Shown here piece after piece: positions 31,697 through 43,667 of a stretch of 64,000 nt of DNA. The stretch is taken from contig WHVA01000028.1 in NCBI GenBank assembly GCA_015179125.1, positions 372,001-436,000 of the forward strand, written 5' to 3'. Origin of the DNA: Gautieria morchelliformis (lineage: Eukaryota > Basidiomycota > Agaricomycetes > Gomphales > Gomphaceae). Under the pieces are notes generated by a model that worked only from the letters and a program-made list of their open reading frames with translations, was not told the DNA's origin and ran no database searches. How positions within the stretch are numbered: the first letter of the stretch is position 1; each line of letters begins with the position of its first letter. A program made the position numbers and the translations under genes.

Positions 31697-32050
31697 ATGG
31701 GGAGGTGGACTAGCAAAGAACAAAAATGGGTTAGCATGCTGTGGGATCTGTATGCATCCTAACCTGCACTTCTTCTCAACCCAAAGGCTTGACCCTGTGT
31801 GAAAGGTGGTTGGGGTGCGCTGTAAACATTCCAGCACTGATTGGAGACAGCTGGTAGTGGGAGTGACAGCAAACAATGTGACTGGTGAGGGTGCTCGGCA
31901 AACACATTGAACAGCGAATGGGGTACATGGATATATGGCCAAAAATCCAGAACACCTATCCCACACTTCTCCGACTTCCAACATGGATCTGGAAGATTGT
32001 CTTCATGACCAAGGTTTGCTCAAGGGAGGGTTGGTGGTGAGAGCCAGGTG
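31697..32050. other. Unassigned DNA
   Basis: No gene or repeat end recognised in this ~350-bp stretch. Confidence 0.4.
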
Positions 32051-32377
32051 ATAGCCCTGGCTGCATCCCAGTGTAGTATAATATTGCCTATGGGCTTGCT
32101 GGCAGTGGGGATCCTTAGACCTTTCTCTTTTCCCCTCTGTCAGGTGAGAATCCCTTCCCTTGTATATTCTGGTCATTTATGTATATACTTTGCATTTCTC
32201 CTGTGTCAGTATATGTGGTAGTGTGGTCTTTGCTGCCAGCTAGGGTTTCCCTTATAGCAGAAAAGTCTCCCACTAGAGGACCCTCAGTCATACTGCATGT
32301 TGCACTCACCATAGGTGCATTCGGAATCAGAGATAGTGATTCAGAGATCGCAACCTCTTCTGTGGACATGGGTTATG
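32051..32377 (+). pseudogene. Gypsy LTR end joined to a Gag N-terminus
   Basis: 32051-32256 matches the 3' half of the gypsy D/E LTR (TAGTATAATATTGCC, GGGGATCCTTAGACC, CTTTGCATTTCTCC, TAGGGTTTCCCTTATA). Immediately after, as in gypsy D, GCAGAAAAGTC begins a Gag-like frame with IGAFGIRDSDSEIATSSVD. A family S LTR cuts it at 32378. Diverged relic. Confidence 0.55.
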
Positions 32378-33089
32378 TGTTACAACCATGCTGCTCAACC
32401 ATCTCCACAACCTCTGCAACCTCCACACCACCTCCGACTCTATTCTGCAACATCCGCAACATCCACAACCCTCAACCCTTGACCCCTTGTTCTTCTACAC
32501 CTGTTTCAACTCTATTCATCGCCCCTCCACACTTGACCCTTAGCACAGCAAGATACCAACTCCGGTGCATCAGGACTAATGTTTGTTCCACTGTCTATTA
32601 GACTTACATACCCTTTGTTTTTTTGCCCATTGTTCTTGGCTCTACCCTACACCCCCTTTTAGTTCCCTTGTTCTGCATTTGTCACTTACTCTGTCTTTTA
32701 TAGTTACTTCTGTTTGTACCGGAATTGCTTACCCTTTCCCCATTACCTGTTGTTCCAGCTCCTTGTATAAAACCGACTCATGTATGCTCTCCATTCCTGC
32801 AATTAGATAGTTGACTTCAATATGTGAATCCCTTCACACAGTCTCCTGGTCTTAGCACAGCGAGCTTGCAAGATATCTGTCTCTCCACCTCTCAACCTTC
32901 TGTCTTCTGACTTCTGATTTCTGACCTCCGATCTTCAACTTAGCTTGATACTTGAACCTTTCTCTATCTCCGCCTGCTCCGACTTCTGATCTCTGAAATA
33001 CTTAGGATGATAGTTCATTGGTGGCACAACATGTAAGTTGAAGCTGCAGCCCTTTTAGATCCAACCTCTGGGATTCCTGATATGTAACA
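32378..33089 (+). mobile_element. Solo LTR, family S, with TSD TTATG
   Basis: 712 bp, TGTTACAACC...GATATGTAACA, flanked by TTATG on both sides (32373-32377 and 33090-33094). It contains TATAAAACC at about 32766 and GTCTTAGCACAGCGAG downstream, as in the copy at 45686. The U3 has pyrimidine-rich CCTCCACA/TCCGAC words. It is inserted in the Gag relic above. Confidence 0.85.
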
Positions 33090-33241
33090 TTATGACAGCC
33101 CCTCTTCTTAAATTGAGCTCCCAACTTGTTTATTTTGGCATAATCTGCCCCCATTAGATTTATCACCCATCATCATACTTGTCCACTTCACTTCATGGTC
33201 CTAGCGGGTCACCAAAACCCACTGTCATATCTGTTCACCAT
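33090..33241. other. Unassigned DNA
   Basis: Short segment between the family S target site and the copia gag relic. Nothing recognised. Confidence 0.4.
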
Positions 33242-33726
33242 TCAATCAGTTTCCCAAACTCCGCCGCCATTGGCATCATCCACCCTTGCCTGTGCTACTG
33301 TGTAAGCAATGTTATTCCTATCATTCCATTCATCCTCAATGCTGTTGACTGTGACAATGATACAATTGGCATTGTCTGGATAGTTGTCTGTACCAGTAAT
33401 AATTTTGTATAATCCCCTGTCATGAGCTGTGGGAGTAACTCTCATTTCCAGGACATCCAATTCTCTTTACTCAACTTTTGTTTGTTATCATGAAACTTGT
33501 GAATGTCATGTTTTGGATGCAGAAGAGTGGCCATGGTCAGTTGAGTGATAGTTCCGTGAGACTCAGTCCATAAAGGCAAATGCAAGGTCAAGTGTCGGGT
33601 ACGTTTCAGTGATGGAAATGGATTATAGCTAAGGCGTGTGACTCGAGGGTTGAAGTTCAGAAGGAGATACGTGCCACCTATAGCGGTGATGTGTGCAAGC
33701 GTGATGCATCCCATGAGGTCACCCAT
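33242..33726 (-). pseudogene. Ty1/copia Gag N-terminal relic
   Basis: The minus strand encodes HDIHKFHDNKQKLSKENWMS, WK and then, after a one-base frame shift near 33450, MRVTPTAHDRGLYKIITGTD and DEWNDRNNIAYTVAQARV. The pattern (K-L-x-K-x-NW-x-xW-K, then G...GT, DEW..N..AY) is that of copia Gag N-termini. No zinc knuckle, protease or later domains follow, and the family differs from both other copia elements here. Confidence 0.55.
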
Positions 33727-33830
33727 GACTTGATGACTGGGAAGAATGGGCTGAAAGGATTGGCGTGCTGTGCTGGGATGAGGTGAGTATAATGATGCAC
33801 GGAACCATTCAAAGCCAATGTTGATCCGTT

Positions 33831-34489
33831 ATGCGGCAGAGTGACATTGCGATGGTCGTCCCAAGCTCGACTCTGTCAGACGTCAGTGAAGGCGGGAGTA
33901 AGTCTACCCAGGGCCACACACGTGCCTTGCGCTCCCATCTTGAGACGTTGGATGATTTAGTTCAGGCGAGGGCTAACTTGGTGGGCTGTGTGGAACAGCT
34001 TGCCGCATCTGATGACATTGCACCACGATTCATACGAGAGGCTGCTTCTGTTGCGATGTGGGTTGAAGTTCGTCCGGAGATATTCGAGTGGGCCATTGAG
34101 GAGGAGTTGAGCAAATATGACAAATTTCGAGAGGAGCTTGAGGATGGGGGCCAGAGGCAGGAAGAAGCACTTGAAGGGATCAAGGAGCGAAACACCTTGC
34201 TTCTGGACTCTCGATGGCAGGATCCCTCTGTCAAGGCCAGGGAGCATGCTTTACAGTCCCTGGATCTTGCCTATCACAAATATTGTGATATATGCAGACA
34301 TCTGACCGAGGGAATTAAGGTGAGTCCTTGCGTGATTCAACATTGAGTGGCCAGCTCATGCTTGTTCGCCAGTTCTACAATGACTTTGCAGCCATTCTGG
34401 CCCAATTCAAGGAAAGCTTTAAAGTTATCGTGTACCTAAAGCGCCAGGCTGAAAAACACGATTTTGAGCTTTTCAAGTTCTGCTACTAG
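33831..34489 (+). pseudogene. Bro1/Rim20 (ALIX-type) V-domain gene fragment
   Basis: Exon 1 (to 34319) encodes RALRSHLETLDDLVQARANL, then DDIAPRFIREAASVAMWVEV, ELSKYDKFREELEDGGQRQE and DPSVKAREHALQSLDLAYHK, the coiled-coil V domain of BRO1-family proteins that act with ESCRT in endosomal sorting or in the Rim/Pal pH pathway. A 53-nt intron (GTGAGT at 34320 to CAG at 34372) separates exon 2, which continues FYNDFAAILAQFKESFK and soon ends at TAG (34487-34489). The N-terminal BRO1 domain and the Pro-rich tail are absent. The ATG at 33831 is simply the first in frame. It is a fragment of a host gene in transposon DNA, with its intron retained. Confidence 0.7.
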
Positions 34490-35779
34490 AGTCCTCCAGT
34501 TTCTCTACACAACCTAATGGATAGTCTAGTCTGACAATATTCGTATTGCGATTTAACCTGTATGGATGTCTTTTTCTGTAGTCACATGTATAATTGATAA
34601 ATGAGGTAACCTTACTCCGGCATGGCCAGGTCAAATGCAGGCTTGGAAAGCCCATCACCAAAGCTTGTGCAATAAGAGTCTTCCCGATTTGCTGGCTTCT
34701 CATCCATTCCATCGTCTTTCATCTCCAGAGCGAGCCCACTCTCTTTGGTCCATTTGCTTGCAGAACACGCGAAGGTCCACTGGTCGGCATTTTCCAAACA
34801 GCCGCCACTGTCTGACCAGGCATCAATGGCATGTGGTTGACTTCAATCGCTCGAGAAAGTCAAACTATTCACATTCTCATATTGAATGCGCTGCAGGCGG
34901 ATGGCTTCGGACCATACTGGATGGATTGGAAGAAGGATACGTCATCGAGCCTTGGGACTAGATGCGTTCTTCGTCTCAACGCGAAATGCATCAGAAAGAT
35001 TTTATTCACATTTCACGTGAACTCGATCATTTGCGGGCAACTTGGTATATTCATTGTAGATAAACTTTGCCTTTGGGATATCACAAGAGTCGAAATATGC
35101 ATGTGCCGCCTGGTGATGTACATCCCGACTTTTATCCTCGAGCTACTTGCCCTCCGGCTGCAGGCTGATTACTCATCATGGACCTGTGAGTGGCACCTAC
35201 CATGATACCTATATACCCACATCACAGACTGTGATGCTTCCTGTCTGCTCATATTGTCCTTTATTCACAGCCGCAGAAATGTCACCTTCTCGTATATATG
35301 CTTGAGATCGGCGGCCAACTGTCATAGTACAGTACAGGTCAGTTAGTACTTATGGACATCTTAATTTCCGGTCTACATCTCGACTGGCTAGGACTAAGGT
35401 CTCTGCAGGCTTCAACTTCAGGCTCGCTCCCACGTCCTTCTTCGAACATGAGCTTCCTTTTGATTATTTTACCTGGTCATGTTCCACTGAATTAATGCCA
35501 AGTAGAATTTCTATACTGAAGTGATCCATGCACGGCATGCTAGATACAGTTTTGCCCGTCTTCTTCCATCACGGCACGGTCCAACCTGGATACTGTGGGG
35601 ATTCCTGCTAGGGGTGCAACAAGTTTTTAGACTCTGTTTTGTCTTGGTTTGGCTTCTGTGGCCTCATCCACATGCGCCTCTTCCGATTGTTGGCGAATGA
35701 GGAGTATCTGTGGCATCATGAACCCTGAGAAGAGAAGATCAATGCCTTTATGACTGCTGGCTGTTTTTAATCAGCAGTC
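34490..35779. other. Intergenic DNA without recognised genes
   Basis: Short ORFs up to 124 codons on both strands (for example 34635-34961 and 34831-35205) have no recognisable domain and are not shared with other copies in the window. No LTR ends or tandem repeats were seen. Confidence 0.45.
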
Positions 35780-36289
35780 ACAGGCAATAAGAAGTGCCCT
35801 CGTGGGATAGAACGTGCCCGATATTCAGGGCAGTGTGCACGGCGATCGAGAAGAATGACCCTGAACACACATACAGGTTCTTTCCGAACAAGAGCCCGTG
35901 GACGTGGGAGCAACAGGGAGCGGCGGAGGATGTAGAGGACGTTGGAGACACACTCAGGAATGCCAGCACTGGAGAAGACAGGAGAGGGGGAGCAGACGGA
36001 GCGAGGGTCCCTCTCGAACAATGAACGCACCACGAAGACCAGGAGAGATCGCAACGCAGAGAAGATGGCCTCCAAAACAGGGGAAGGTTGGAAAATAGAA
36101 GGAGCGCGCCGGGGGACAAGAGAGGAGCAAATCTACAAGTGGGGCACAGGGACCCAGGGTGGCAGAGACGGGACCCCGGAGGAGGCAGGCAGAGCAGGCT
36201 GGACGATTACAGAATCGGAAGCAGCCGCGAGAGGACACAAGGGAGAGACAGAAACACAGACGATAACGATCCACACCGGGGATGAGTGA
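35780..36289 (+). pseudogene. LINE ORF1, C-terminal part
   Basis: The + strand carries NDPEHTYRFFPNKSPWTWEQ (about 35855-35915), then after a frame change near 35950 a charged Glu/Arg/Gly-rich segment ending TITIHTGDE and TGA at 36287-36289. Position and overlap with ORF2 suggest the Gag-like ORF1 of a Tad/I-type LINE. The 5' end is missing. Confidence 0.45.
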
Positions 36290-37912
36290 AGACAATCCAC
36301 AGATCGCAAAACTAAGGGTTAGACAACAGAACGCCAACAAATCATTGACCGCGATGTCAGAAATCCTAGCTAAGTGCTCACCAGACCGCTATGACATTCT
36401 TGCCATACAAGAACCGCATATCGATTTCTTAGATAACGCCAGAGCCACTCCCAGCTGGTACTCGGTATACCCAGAAACCCACTTTCGAGACAAAGAGAGA
36501 CGGACGAGATTGATGATACTGGTGAGCAAGAAAGTCGCGACAGGCGGATGGAGAGTGATAGAAATAGGAACGCCGGATGTCATGGCGATAAAAGTCAAAA
36601 CAAACATGGGTGACGTACTCGTTATAAATATCTACGCCAACTGTACACAATCTGACAGCATAAGAGCCGTACAGGAGTATGTCCAAAAAAGCGCAGTGGA
36701 AGAAAGAGAACATGGACAGGAAGCAGCTGGCATGGTCTGGCTGGGCGATTTCAACAGGCACCACCCGATGTGGGACGAGCTACGAAACTCACACCTGTTC
36801 ACCAGAGCTAACTTAGATGAGGTGCAAATACTGCTAGATGCGATCGCGGACCACGATTTACACATGGCATTACCCAAGGGCATGCCCACACTCAAAGCAA
36901 TGGCGACTGGAAACTACACTCGCACAGATAATGTCTTCATCTCTTCCTCATTGATAGAAAGCTTAGTTAGTTGCAGAACAGTACCAGAAGACTTACCCCC
37001 CAAAAGCGATCACTTCCCAATCGACACCGCAATCGACGTAACCGTCATGGCAAAACCGCAGGCACCCAAACCGAACTATAGACAGGTCGATTGGAAGGGA
37101 TACGGCGAGCAGCTCAAAACGAGGCTAGGAGAGGCAATCCCCGAACCAACCCCTACCACCCCCCAGCAATTCCACCACCTCCTGCATGCGTTAACAGAGG
37201 CCATAATGACCACCACCGAGGAACTGGTACCGAAAAGCAACCTGTCACCTTATGCAAAACGATGGTGGTCATTACAGCTAACACGCACCAGAGCGGAAAC
37301 CAGACGGCTGGGCAGGAAAGCATACGCCAGACGCAGTGAACCAGCTGACGCGGTGCATGATGAGTACAGAACCGCAAGAAACAAATACGCGGAAGCCATC
37401 GAGAAATCGAAAAAAGACCACTGGAACGATTTCCTCGAAGGCATAGACCAGAGAACGATTTGGACAGCGCACAAGTATGCCTCATCGGAGGCAGCTGATG
37501 GGGGGCGGGCGCGCATCCCGACACTGACAGCGATGCAACCAAATGGGGCACAACTGGTCGCAGAGACAAACGATCAGAAAGCCGACCTACTCTTCAATAC
37601 ATTCTTCCCAAAGCCAAGCGCCAACGCTGAGGGAATCCCGCCAGAACACGAGTACCTGACCCCGGCCTTCGAGTATAAGCCAATATCCGACACACAGATA
37701 CGCAGAGCAGTGAACAAGCTCAACCCGTTCAAAGCTCCGGGGGAGAACGGTATTCCAAATGTACTCATCAAACAGTGTATTGACGTGCTCCTGCCATACA
37801 TAGGACCCCTTTACCGAGCCACGTTCGAGCTCAAGACCTACCCGGCCGAGTGGAGGGACTCAATCACGAGGGTCCTACGCAAACCAGGCAAAGCCGATTA
37901 CACGGTGCCTGG
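36282..37912 (+). pseudogene. LINE ORF2: APE endonuclease and start of RT
   Basis: ORF2 starts ATG at 36282, overlapping the end of ORF1 by 8 nt (ATGAGTGA). It encodes an apurinic-endonuclease-type domain: RVRQQNANKSLTAM, AIQEPHIDF, WYSVYPETHF, VINIYANC, WLGDFNRHHPMWDE, TRTDNVFISSSL and PKSDHFPID, with the expected N, E, D-N and SDH catalytic motifs. An RT N-terminal region follows (FKAPGENGIPNVLIKQC, VLRKPGKADYTVPG). At about 37912 the LINE is cut and replaced by gypsy F Gag, although the frame runs on to 37991. Confidence 0.8.
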
Positions 37913-38576
37913 CGGCCCATACGACAACGCTGCCCAAGCCGAGATTGACCTCGAGAAGATTGTTATGAAAGAGCACCACAAGGCCGCTTGATTCTTTATC
38001 GACTTCGCCTGAGCTTCGACTCGGACTCAGTGGAACGATGTGGCCCTCCGACACTTCGCCTACAAGGGCTTGGCCAAACGAATCAAGGACGACTTTCTTC
38101 ACTTCCCTCGATTCCGCAGCCTCGCCGAGCTTAGGAACTTCGCGCTGGAATGCGACAGCCGTTACTGGGAGCGTAAGGAATATGACGCCATGATCAATGG
38201 TCGTAGCTCCCAGCCTGCACGCACTGCTAATCAGTCCAGCAGCAATGCCACTAACAACAACCAGCCGTCCAGTGGTTCTAATAACAATAATAACCGCAAC
38301 AAGACTAACAACAACGGCAAGGGTTCCAACAACAACTCTTCGAACAACAAGGGTCAGCCCGACATTTCGAGCAAACTCGGGAAGGATGGCAAACTACTTC
38401 CCGAGGAGCGCCAACGTCGAGTCGACCAAGGCCTTTGCCTGATTTGCGGCACCAAGGGCCACATCGTCAAGGACTGCCCGAAGAACAAGTCTACCGGCGG
38501 TAGCGGTTCTAAAGGTCGGGCAGCGAAGACCCCTAACGAGGGGACTTCGGCCTCCATTACGGAGGTGAAAAAATAG
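37913..38576 (+). pseudogene. Ty3/gypsy F Gag, C-terminal part
   Basis: After two stops (near 37989 and 38010) the frame 38040-38576 encodes NDVALRHFAYKGLAKRIKDD, a capsid-type helical region, an Asn/Ser-rich linker and a CCHC zinc knuckle CLICGTKGHIVKDC (about 38435-38480). The Gag N-terminus and the 5' LTR are missing, replaced by LINE sequence. Confidence 0.75.
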
Positions 38577-38589
38577 GTAGCAACCTCGG

Positions 38590-41500
38590 AACCACACGAT
38601 CCGAGGATTGCGGTAACCTCACCCGTGTGCTCAGACTCAGCGCCGCTTCTCATTCATTGTCCAAAGATTCCCTTAATGTAGATTTAACCTCGCCTTCGCT
38701 CCCCAACGTCGCTTTTGTTGCATTAGTTGACTGCGGGTCCTCAGATTGTTTTATTGAATCCAGATTTGTCCAGAAGTACTCTATGCCTGCTTATCCTGTC
38801 TCTCCTATACCCTTGAAACTATTTGACGGTAGTACTAACACTACCATTACCCAAGCTCTAGACCTCTGCATTTGCTTTCTGACTGGCGAACAACAATGGG
38901 TTACCTTCTACGTAACCTCGCTCGACTCGAGTTGCTCGTTGGTACTTGGCCACAACTGGCTCACCCGCTACAATCCGTCGATTGACTGGGTATTGGGCAG
39001 TATTACTTTCAAGACCATCGACCTAACAACGACTCCAGCGACCATGGCAACGTCAGCCCGCTCAGCTTCGGCTACGACTTCGACCTCGCCTACGGAATCT
39101 TCGCCCTCGCCTCCGACCTCACCTCCGAACTCGCCTCCGAAGTTGCAAGCACCCCTCGTTTCCCTAATCAATGCACCCGCTTTCATGCGTGCGTCTAGAT
39201 TGGAAGGGTCCGAAGTGTTTCAGCTCAATCTGGCTTCGCCTGAGCTCCTCGCCAGAGGGGCAACATCGGGAGAAAGCTCCTCCGAGCTTTCTGAGAACGT
39301 TAGGAAACATGTTCCCGAAGTATATCACGAATTTGCAGATGTGTTCATTAAAGCACGCGCTGACACTCTAGCTCCCCACCGACCCTATGATATCAAAATC
39401 AACCTCGAAGAAGGGACCTCACCACCTATCGGTCCCATCTACTCTCTCTCAGCTTCCGAACTCAAAGCACTTCGCGAGTTCATCGACGAGCACTTGAACA
39501 TCGGTTTCATCCGACCTTCACGCTCGCCTCATGGTGCACCGGTATTGTTTGTTCGCAAAAAAGATGGCTCGCTTCGGTTGTGCATCGACTTCCGAGGTTT
39601 AAACAAGATCTCGAAAAAAGGTCGGTATCCATTGCCATTGATTGCTGACTTACTTGATGCTCCAAAGAATGCTCACATCTATACGAAGATTGACCTTCGT
39701 CACGCTTACCACCTCGTACGGGTGACCGAGGGTGACGAGTGGAAAACCGCCTTCAGGACTCGCTATGGGTCTTTTGAATGGTTGGTTATGCCATTTGGTC
39801 TCACTAACAGCCCTGCTGCTTTCCAGAGATTCATGAACGAGATTTTCGCCAACCTTTTGGACGTTTGTGTGGTGGTATACTTGGATGACATTCTAATCTA
39901 CTCCAGTGACCCCTCCAAACATGTTGAACATGTCAAGGAAGTCTTGCGACGACTGCGACTCAACAACCTCTTCGCCAAAGAAGATAAATGCGAATTTCAT
40001 CGCGACTCGGTTGAATTCCTCGGCTACATACTCTCTCCCGAGGGTCTCACTATGGCGAACGACAAGGTAAAGGTCATTCAAGACTGGCCTGAACCTCGCA
40101 AAGTACGCGACATCCAATCCTTCCTCGGCTTCGCCAACTTCTACCGACGTTTCATTCACAACTACTCTGACATCACCATTCCTCTCACCCGACTCACCCG
40201 CAAGGGTACACCTTGGAACTTTTCCGAGGATTGTCGGCAGGCCTTCAACCTGCTGAAGAGGGCGTTCACTACCGCTCCTATCCTTACCCACTGGATTCCT
40301 GACCTTCCGCTAATCGTAGAGACTGATGCTTCAGATTATGCCTTAGCGGCAATTTTATCACTGCGAACCTCGGAAGGCGAACTTCACCCCGTCGCTTTCC
40401 ACTCCCGCACATTCACCTCTACCGAGCTCAACTACGATGTTCATGACAAGGAGCTCCTAGCAATTTTTGAAGCTTTTCAACGCTGGCGACACTACCTCGA
40501 GGGCTCTGGCGACCCTGTCGATGTTATCACCGATCACAAGAACCTCGAATACTTTTCAACAACGAAGCTCTTGACCCGTCGACAAGCTTGGTGGTCAGAA
40601 TACCTATCCCAATTCAACCTCGCCATACGTTTCCGACCTGGTCGCCTCGGAACGAAGCCTGACCCCTCACTAGACGATGGGATGTCTACCTTAAAGAGGG
40701 GAATAGCGACTATGCCACCATAAACCCACAGAACCTACAGCCAGTGTTTACCCAACACCAGCTGGCATCGTCCCTTAGAGCTACTAACCTCGCTCCCGTC
40801 GTACTCCGAGCCGCTTCGATGCTTGATACCGAGCAGATCCGAGCTAACATACTAGCGAACCTCCCCTCAGACCCCATAGCCAAGTCGCACCTCGGCTTGG
40901 TTAATGACCCGAGGTGGACCACAGACCCCGAGGGTTTTCTCAAGCTTGACAACCGAACCTATGTTCCAGCGGCTCAAGACCTTCAACTTCGCATCCTGCA
41001 ATACAAGCACGACCACATTCTCTCGGGACACTTCGGGGTCAACAAGACCTTGGAGCTGATCCGATGAGACTACACTTGGCCAGGGATTAGATCCTTTGTC
41101 AAGGAGTATTGCAAGATGTGTACCACTTGCATGTGAAGCAAGCTGCAACGTCACAAACCCTATGGTCTCCTCAAACAACTTCCCGTCCCGAGAAGCCTTG
41201 GAATTCCATCTCTATGGATTTCATTGAGCAGCTCCCCCCTTCATCCGAGTTCACCTCCATACTAGTGATTGTTGACCGCTTCACTAAGCAGGTTATCTTC
41301 ATTCCTACCACAGACAAGATAACCTCGCAAGAGCTCGCTCATCTCTTCGTCCTTCATGTCTTTTCCAAGCATGGAGTCCCCTCGCATGTCACCTCGGACA
41401 GGGGTTCCGAGTTCGTCTCGCACTTCTGGCGTTCCCTAGGGAAAGCCTTGGACATGCGGTTGCATTTCACCTCGGGATATCATCCTGAGGGTGACGGCCA

Positions 41501-42290
41501 GACCGAGCGTGCTAACCAGACCTTGGAACAGTACCTCAGGATATATTGCAACTATCAGCAGTCCAATTGGGTCTCGCTCCTTCCCCTAGCCGAGTTGCCT
41601 ACAACAATGCGCCTAGCGCAACCACCGGCATCTCCCCATTCTTTGCTAATAAGGGTTACCATCCGAACCTCGCAGTTCACCCCGAGCGCGACCTCGCCTC
41701 GGCACGAGCCCAGACTTCGTGGTTGACCTGGACGAGCTTCACCAAGAACTTCGCCGCGCCATCCTCGAGGCTCAGAAGACCTACCAAGCCTCGGCCGATG
41801 TTCGCCGCAAACCCGCTCCTGATTTCCAAGTAGGATCCCTCGCCTTTGTGAAGGCACAGTACTTCAGAACGACTCGTCCTACCAAAAAGCTCGCCGAGAA
41901 GTTCTTGGGTCCTTTTGAGATCATTTCCCGAGCGGGTACTCACTCTTCACCCTTCGACTTCCAGAACACATGCACTCAGTCCATCCAGTATTCCACGTAT
42001 CTATGCTCGAACCAGCCTCGCCCAACACCATCCCGAACCGAGTTCAGCCGCCTCCGCCCCCAGTCGTTATCGACGGCGAACCTGAGTTCGAGGTCTCCAA
42101 ATCCTCGACTCGAAGATCGATAATAGACGCAAGAGCTGCAAGTTACTCTATCTTGTTAGGTGGACTGGTTACGAAGGTACCACGAAGAAACCTCGTGGAT
42201 CCTCGCTTCCGAGCTTGATCATGCCTCGGAGCTGGTCACTGACTTCCACGAATCTTACCCGGCCAAGCCAGGACCTTTGACTGCTCTATG
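38590..42290 (+). pseudogene. Ty3/gypsy F pol: protease, RT, RNase H, integrase, chromodomain-like end
   Basis: Frame 38627-40723 (698 codons) contains the protease (VALVDCGSSDCFIESRF), RT (SPHGAPVLFVRKKDGSL; catalytic VVYLDDILIYS) and RNase H ([43 protein letters not shown]). After a frame break near 40670 the integrase follows: zinc finger region to 41140, core with SMDFIEQLP, TSDRGSEFVS and GDGQTERANQTLEQYL, then a C-terminal module (FRTTRPTKKLAEKFLGPFEI; VHPVFHVSMLEP) and a chromodomain-like end (LYLVRWTGYEG). In-frame TGAs at 41065 and 41133 stand where Arg is usual, and frameshifts occur near 41600-41720, 41930 and 42100. Inactive. Confidence 0.85.
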
Positions 42291-42399
42291 ATCGTTTCCT
42301 TGTTTAACCCCCATGACCCAGTAAACAAAATCCCCTCGCAATCGAACAACACAAAAATCAATAAAATCCAAGAAATATGCCATTATTCCAGTTACTAGT

Positions 42400-43510
42400 T
42401 TATTCCAACATCCTCATATCCTCTCCCTCGCTCTCCTCGCTACCCTCGCCTGACTCCTCCTCATTACTACTGCTACTTTGCTCCACCAGACCCCCATGTC
42501 CCCCATAATCTGCCAAGTCTCTCGCCCCCTGCATCCGCTTCAAATAATTCCGCCTCCTCCTTATCCTCATGAACTCCACATCCGCCCTGTTCATCCTGTC
42601 ATTCGCAGCCCTAAACTCCCCCAGCAACTCGCACACCCTCTCCCCAACCTCGCCAACCTTCTGTCTCACGTCCCTCACTGCCGCTATAAGCTCCCTCATC
42701 TCCACACTTCGCTCCGACCTTTTCACCTTCTTGTCCTTCTTCGCCCTCCGACCTTCCACCTTGGTTTCCTCTACCTCAGTTTCCTTCCCCTCACTCTGCC
42801 TCACTCCCTCTGTCCCCTTACCCTTCTCCTCACTCATCCTCGCTTCCATCCTCTCCACCCTCGTCTCGAGATTCCGCTCGACCCAGTCGCTCGAGTCGTT
42901 GTCATCCTCAACCTCGTCCCGAACCTTGGCCTCTTTCCTCGGCCTCGGCCCATCCTCGCTCGCTTCTTGCCCCCGGCACCCGCCTGACCTTTTCCTGAGG
43001 TCGCCTTGCTGCGGTGACCTTGGGCTATGCTACAACCCAAGGAGCGTGTCCTGCACCACACGCAAGCACCCTGGTCGGCGAGGCCGAAGTCGAGACTAAC
43101 GGCCGGCCCGAAGGCACGTATAGTCGCGCTCTTCGCAGCACGCGCACCTCGCCTCGGCCTTGGTCGCGAGTTGCCACTCACGAGGTCCCCCGTCGGCGAG
43201 CTTGTACCCATATAGGGACAAGTCGGTCAGGTGGTACAAGAATAACATGCGTTTGTACTATACGAATCAGCAGCGTCCATGACCAGATGACAAGGATACT
43301 CACCTTTTTGCCACTCGGCCCTTCCTGCCACGGCTGCCTCATGTCAATGGCCCCCGTCTCATCGATTGGTAATACGCCAACTTCGGGTCGATCCTCGGGG
43401 ATAACCTTGCCCGAGGCGCCGTTCTCCTCAGACAGGAGTGTCTGGTCGAACGCGTTTGTCGCGCTGTTCTCGTCGACGGCTAAGTTGAAGAGGGCTTGAG
43501 GGCACACCAT
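42400..43510 (-). CDS. Antisense spliced gene inside gypsy F: Zn-cluster-like, coiled-coil protein
   Basis: Exon 1 (43510-43304) starts MVCPQALFNLAVDENSATNA and ends at AAAAAG|GTGAGT. A 46-nt intron ends GTATAG at 43258, and exon 2 continues in phase (YKRMLFLYHLTDLSLYGYKL). It then reaches a CX2CX6C motif (CACCEERDYTC, about 43135-43170) and, after a one-base frame change, a second CX2CX6C motif (CVWCRTRSLGC, about 43030-43065). Basic residues and, in a third frame after about 43000, a charged coiled coil (RRAKKDKKVKRSERSVEMRE) and an acidic Ser/Glu tail follow to the stop at 42400. Two CX2CX6C units recall fungal Zn2Cys6 clusters, but the spacer between them is longer than usual. Function unknown. 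The frame changes mean it is either decayed or has further introns. Confidence 0.6.
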
Positions 43511-43545
43511 AATTCGTTGGCACTTGGGTTCGCTGCCTCCTACCC

Positions 43546-43560
43546 ACCCTTTTATCTAAC
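43546..43560 (-). promoter_or_regulatory. TATA-like element of the antisense gene
   Basis: The minus strand reads TTAGATAAAAGGG about 40-50 bp before the ATG at 43510, a reasonable core promoter for the antisense gene. Confidence 0.4.
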
Positions 43561-43667
43561 CTCGGCTACGATTTAAGCTTCGCCTTTCCGGCTACTTAAC
43601 ATCGGGCCGGGATCTAGATCCGGGGATAGGTGAACCTTGTTCATATTACGGCCTCGAGGGTCTCGGC

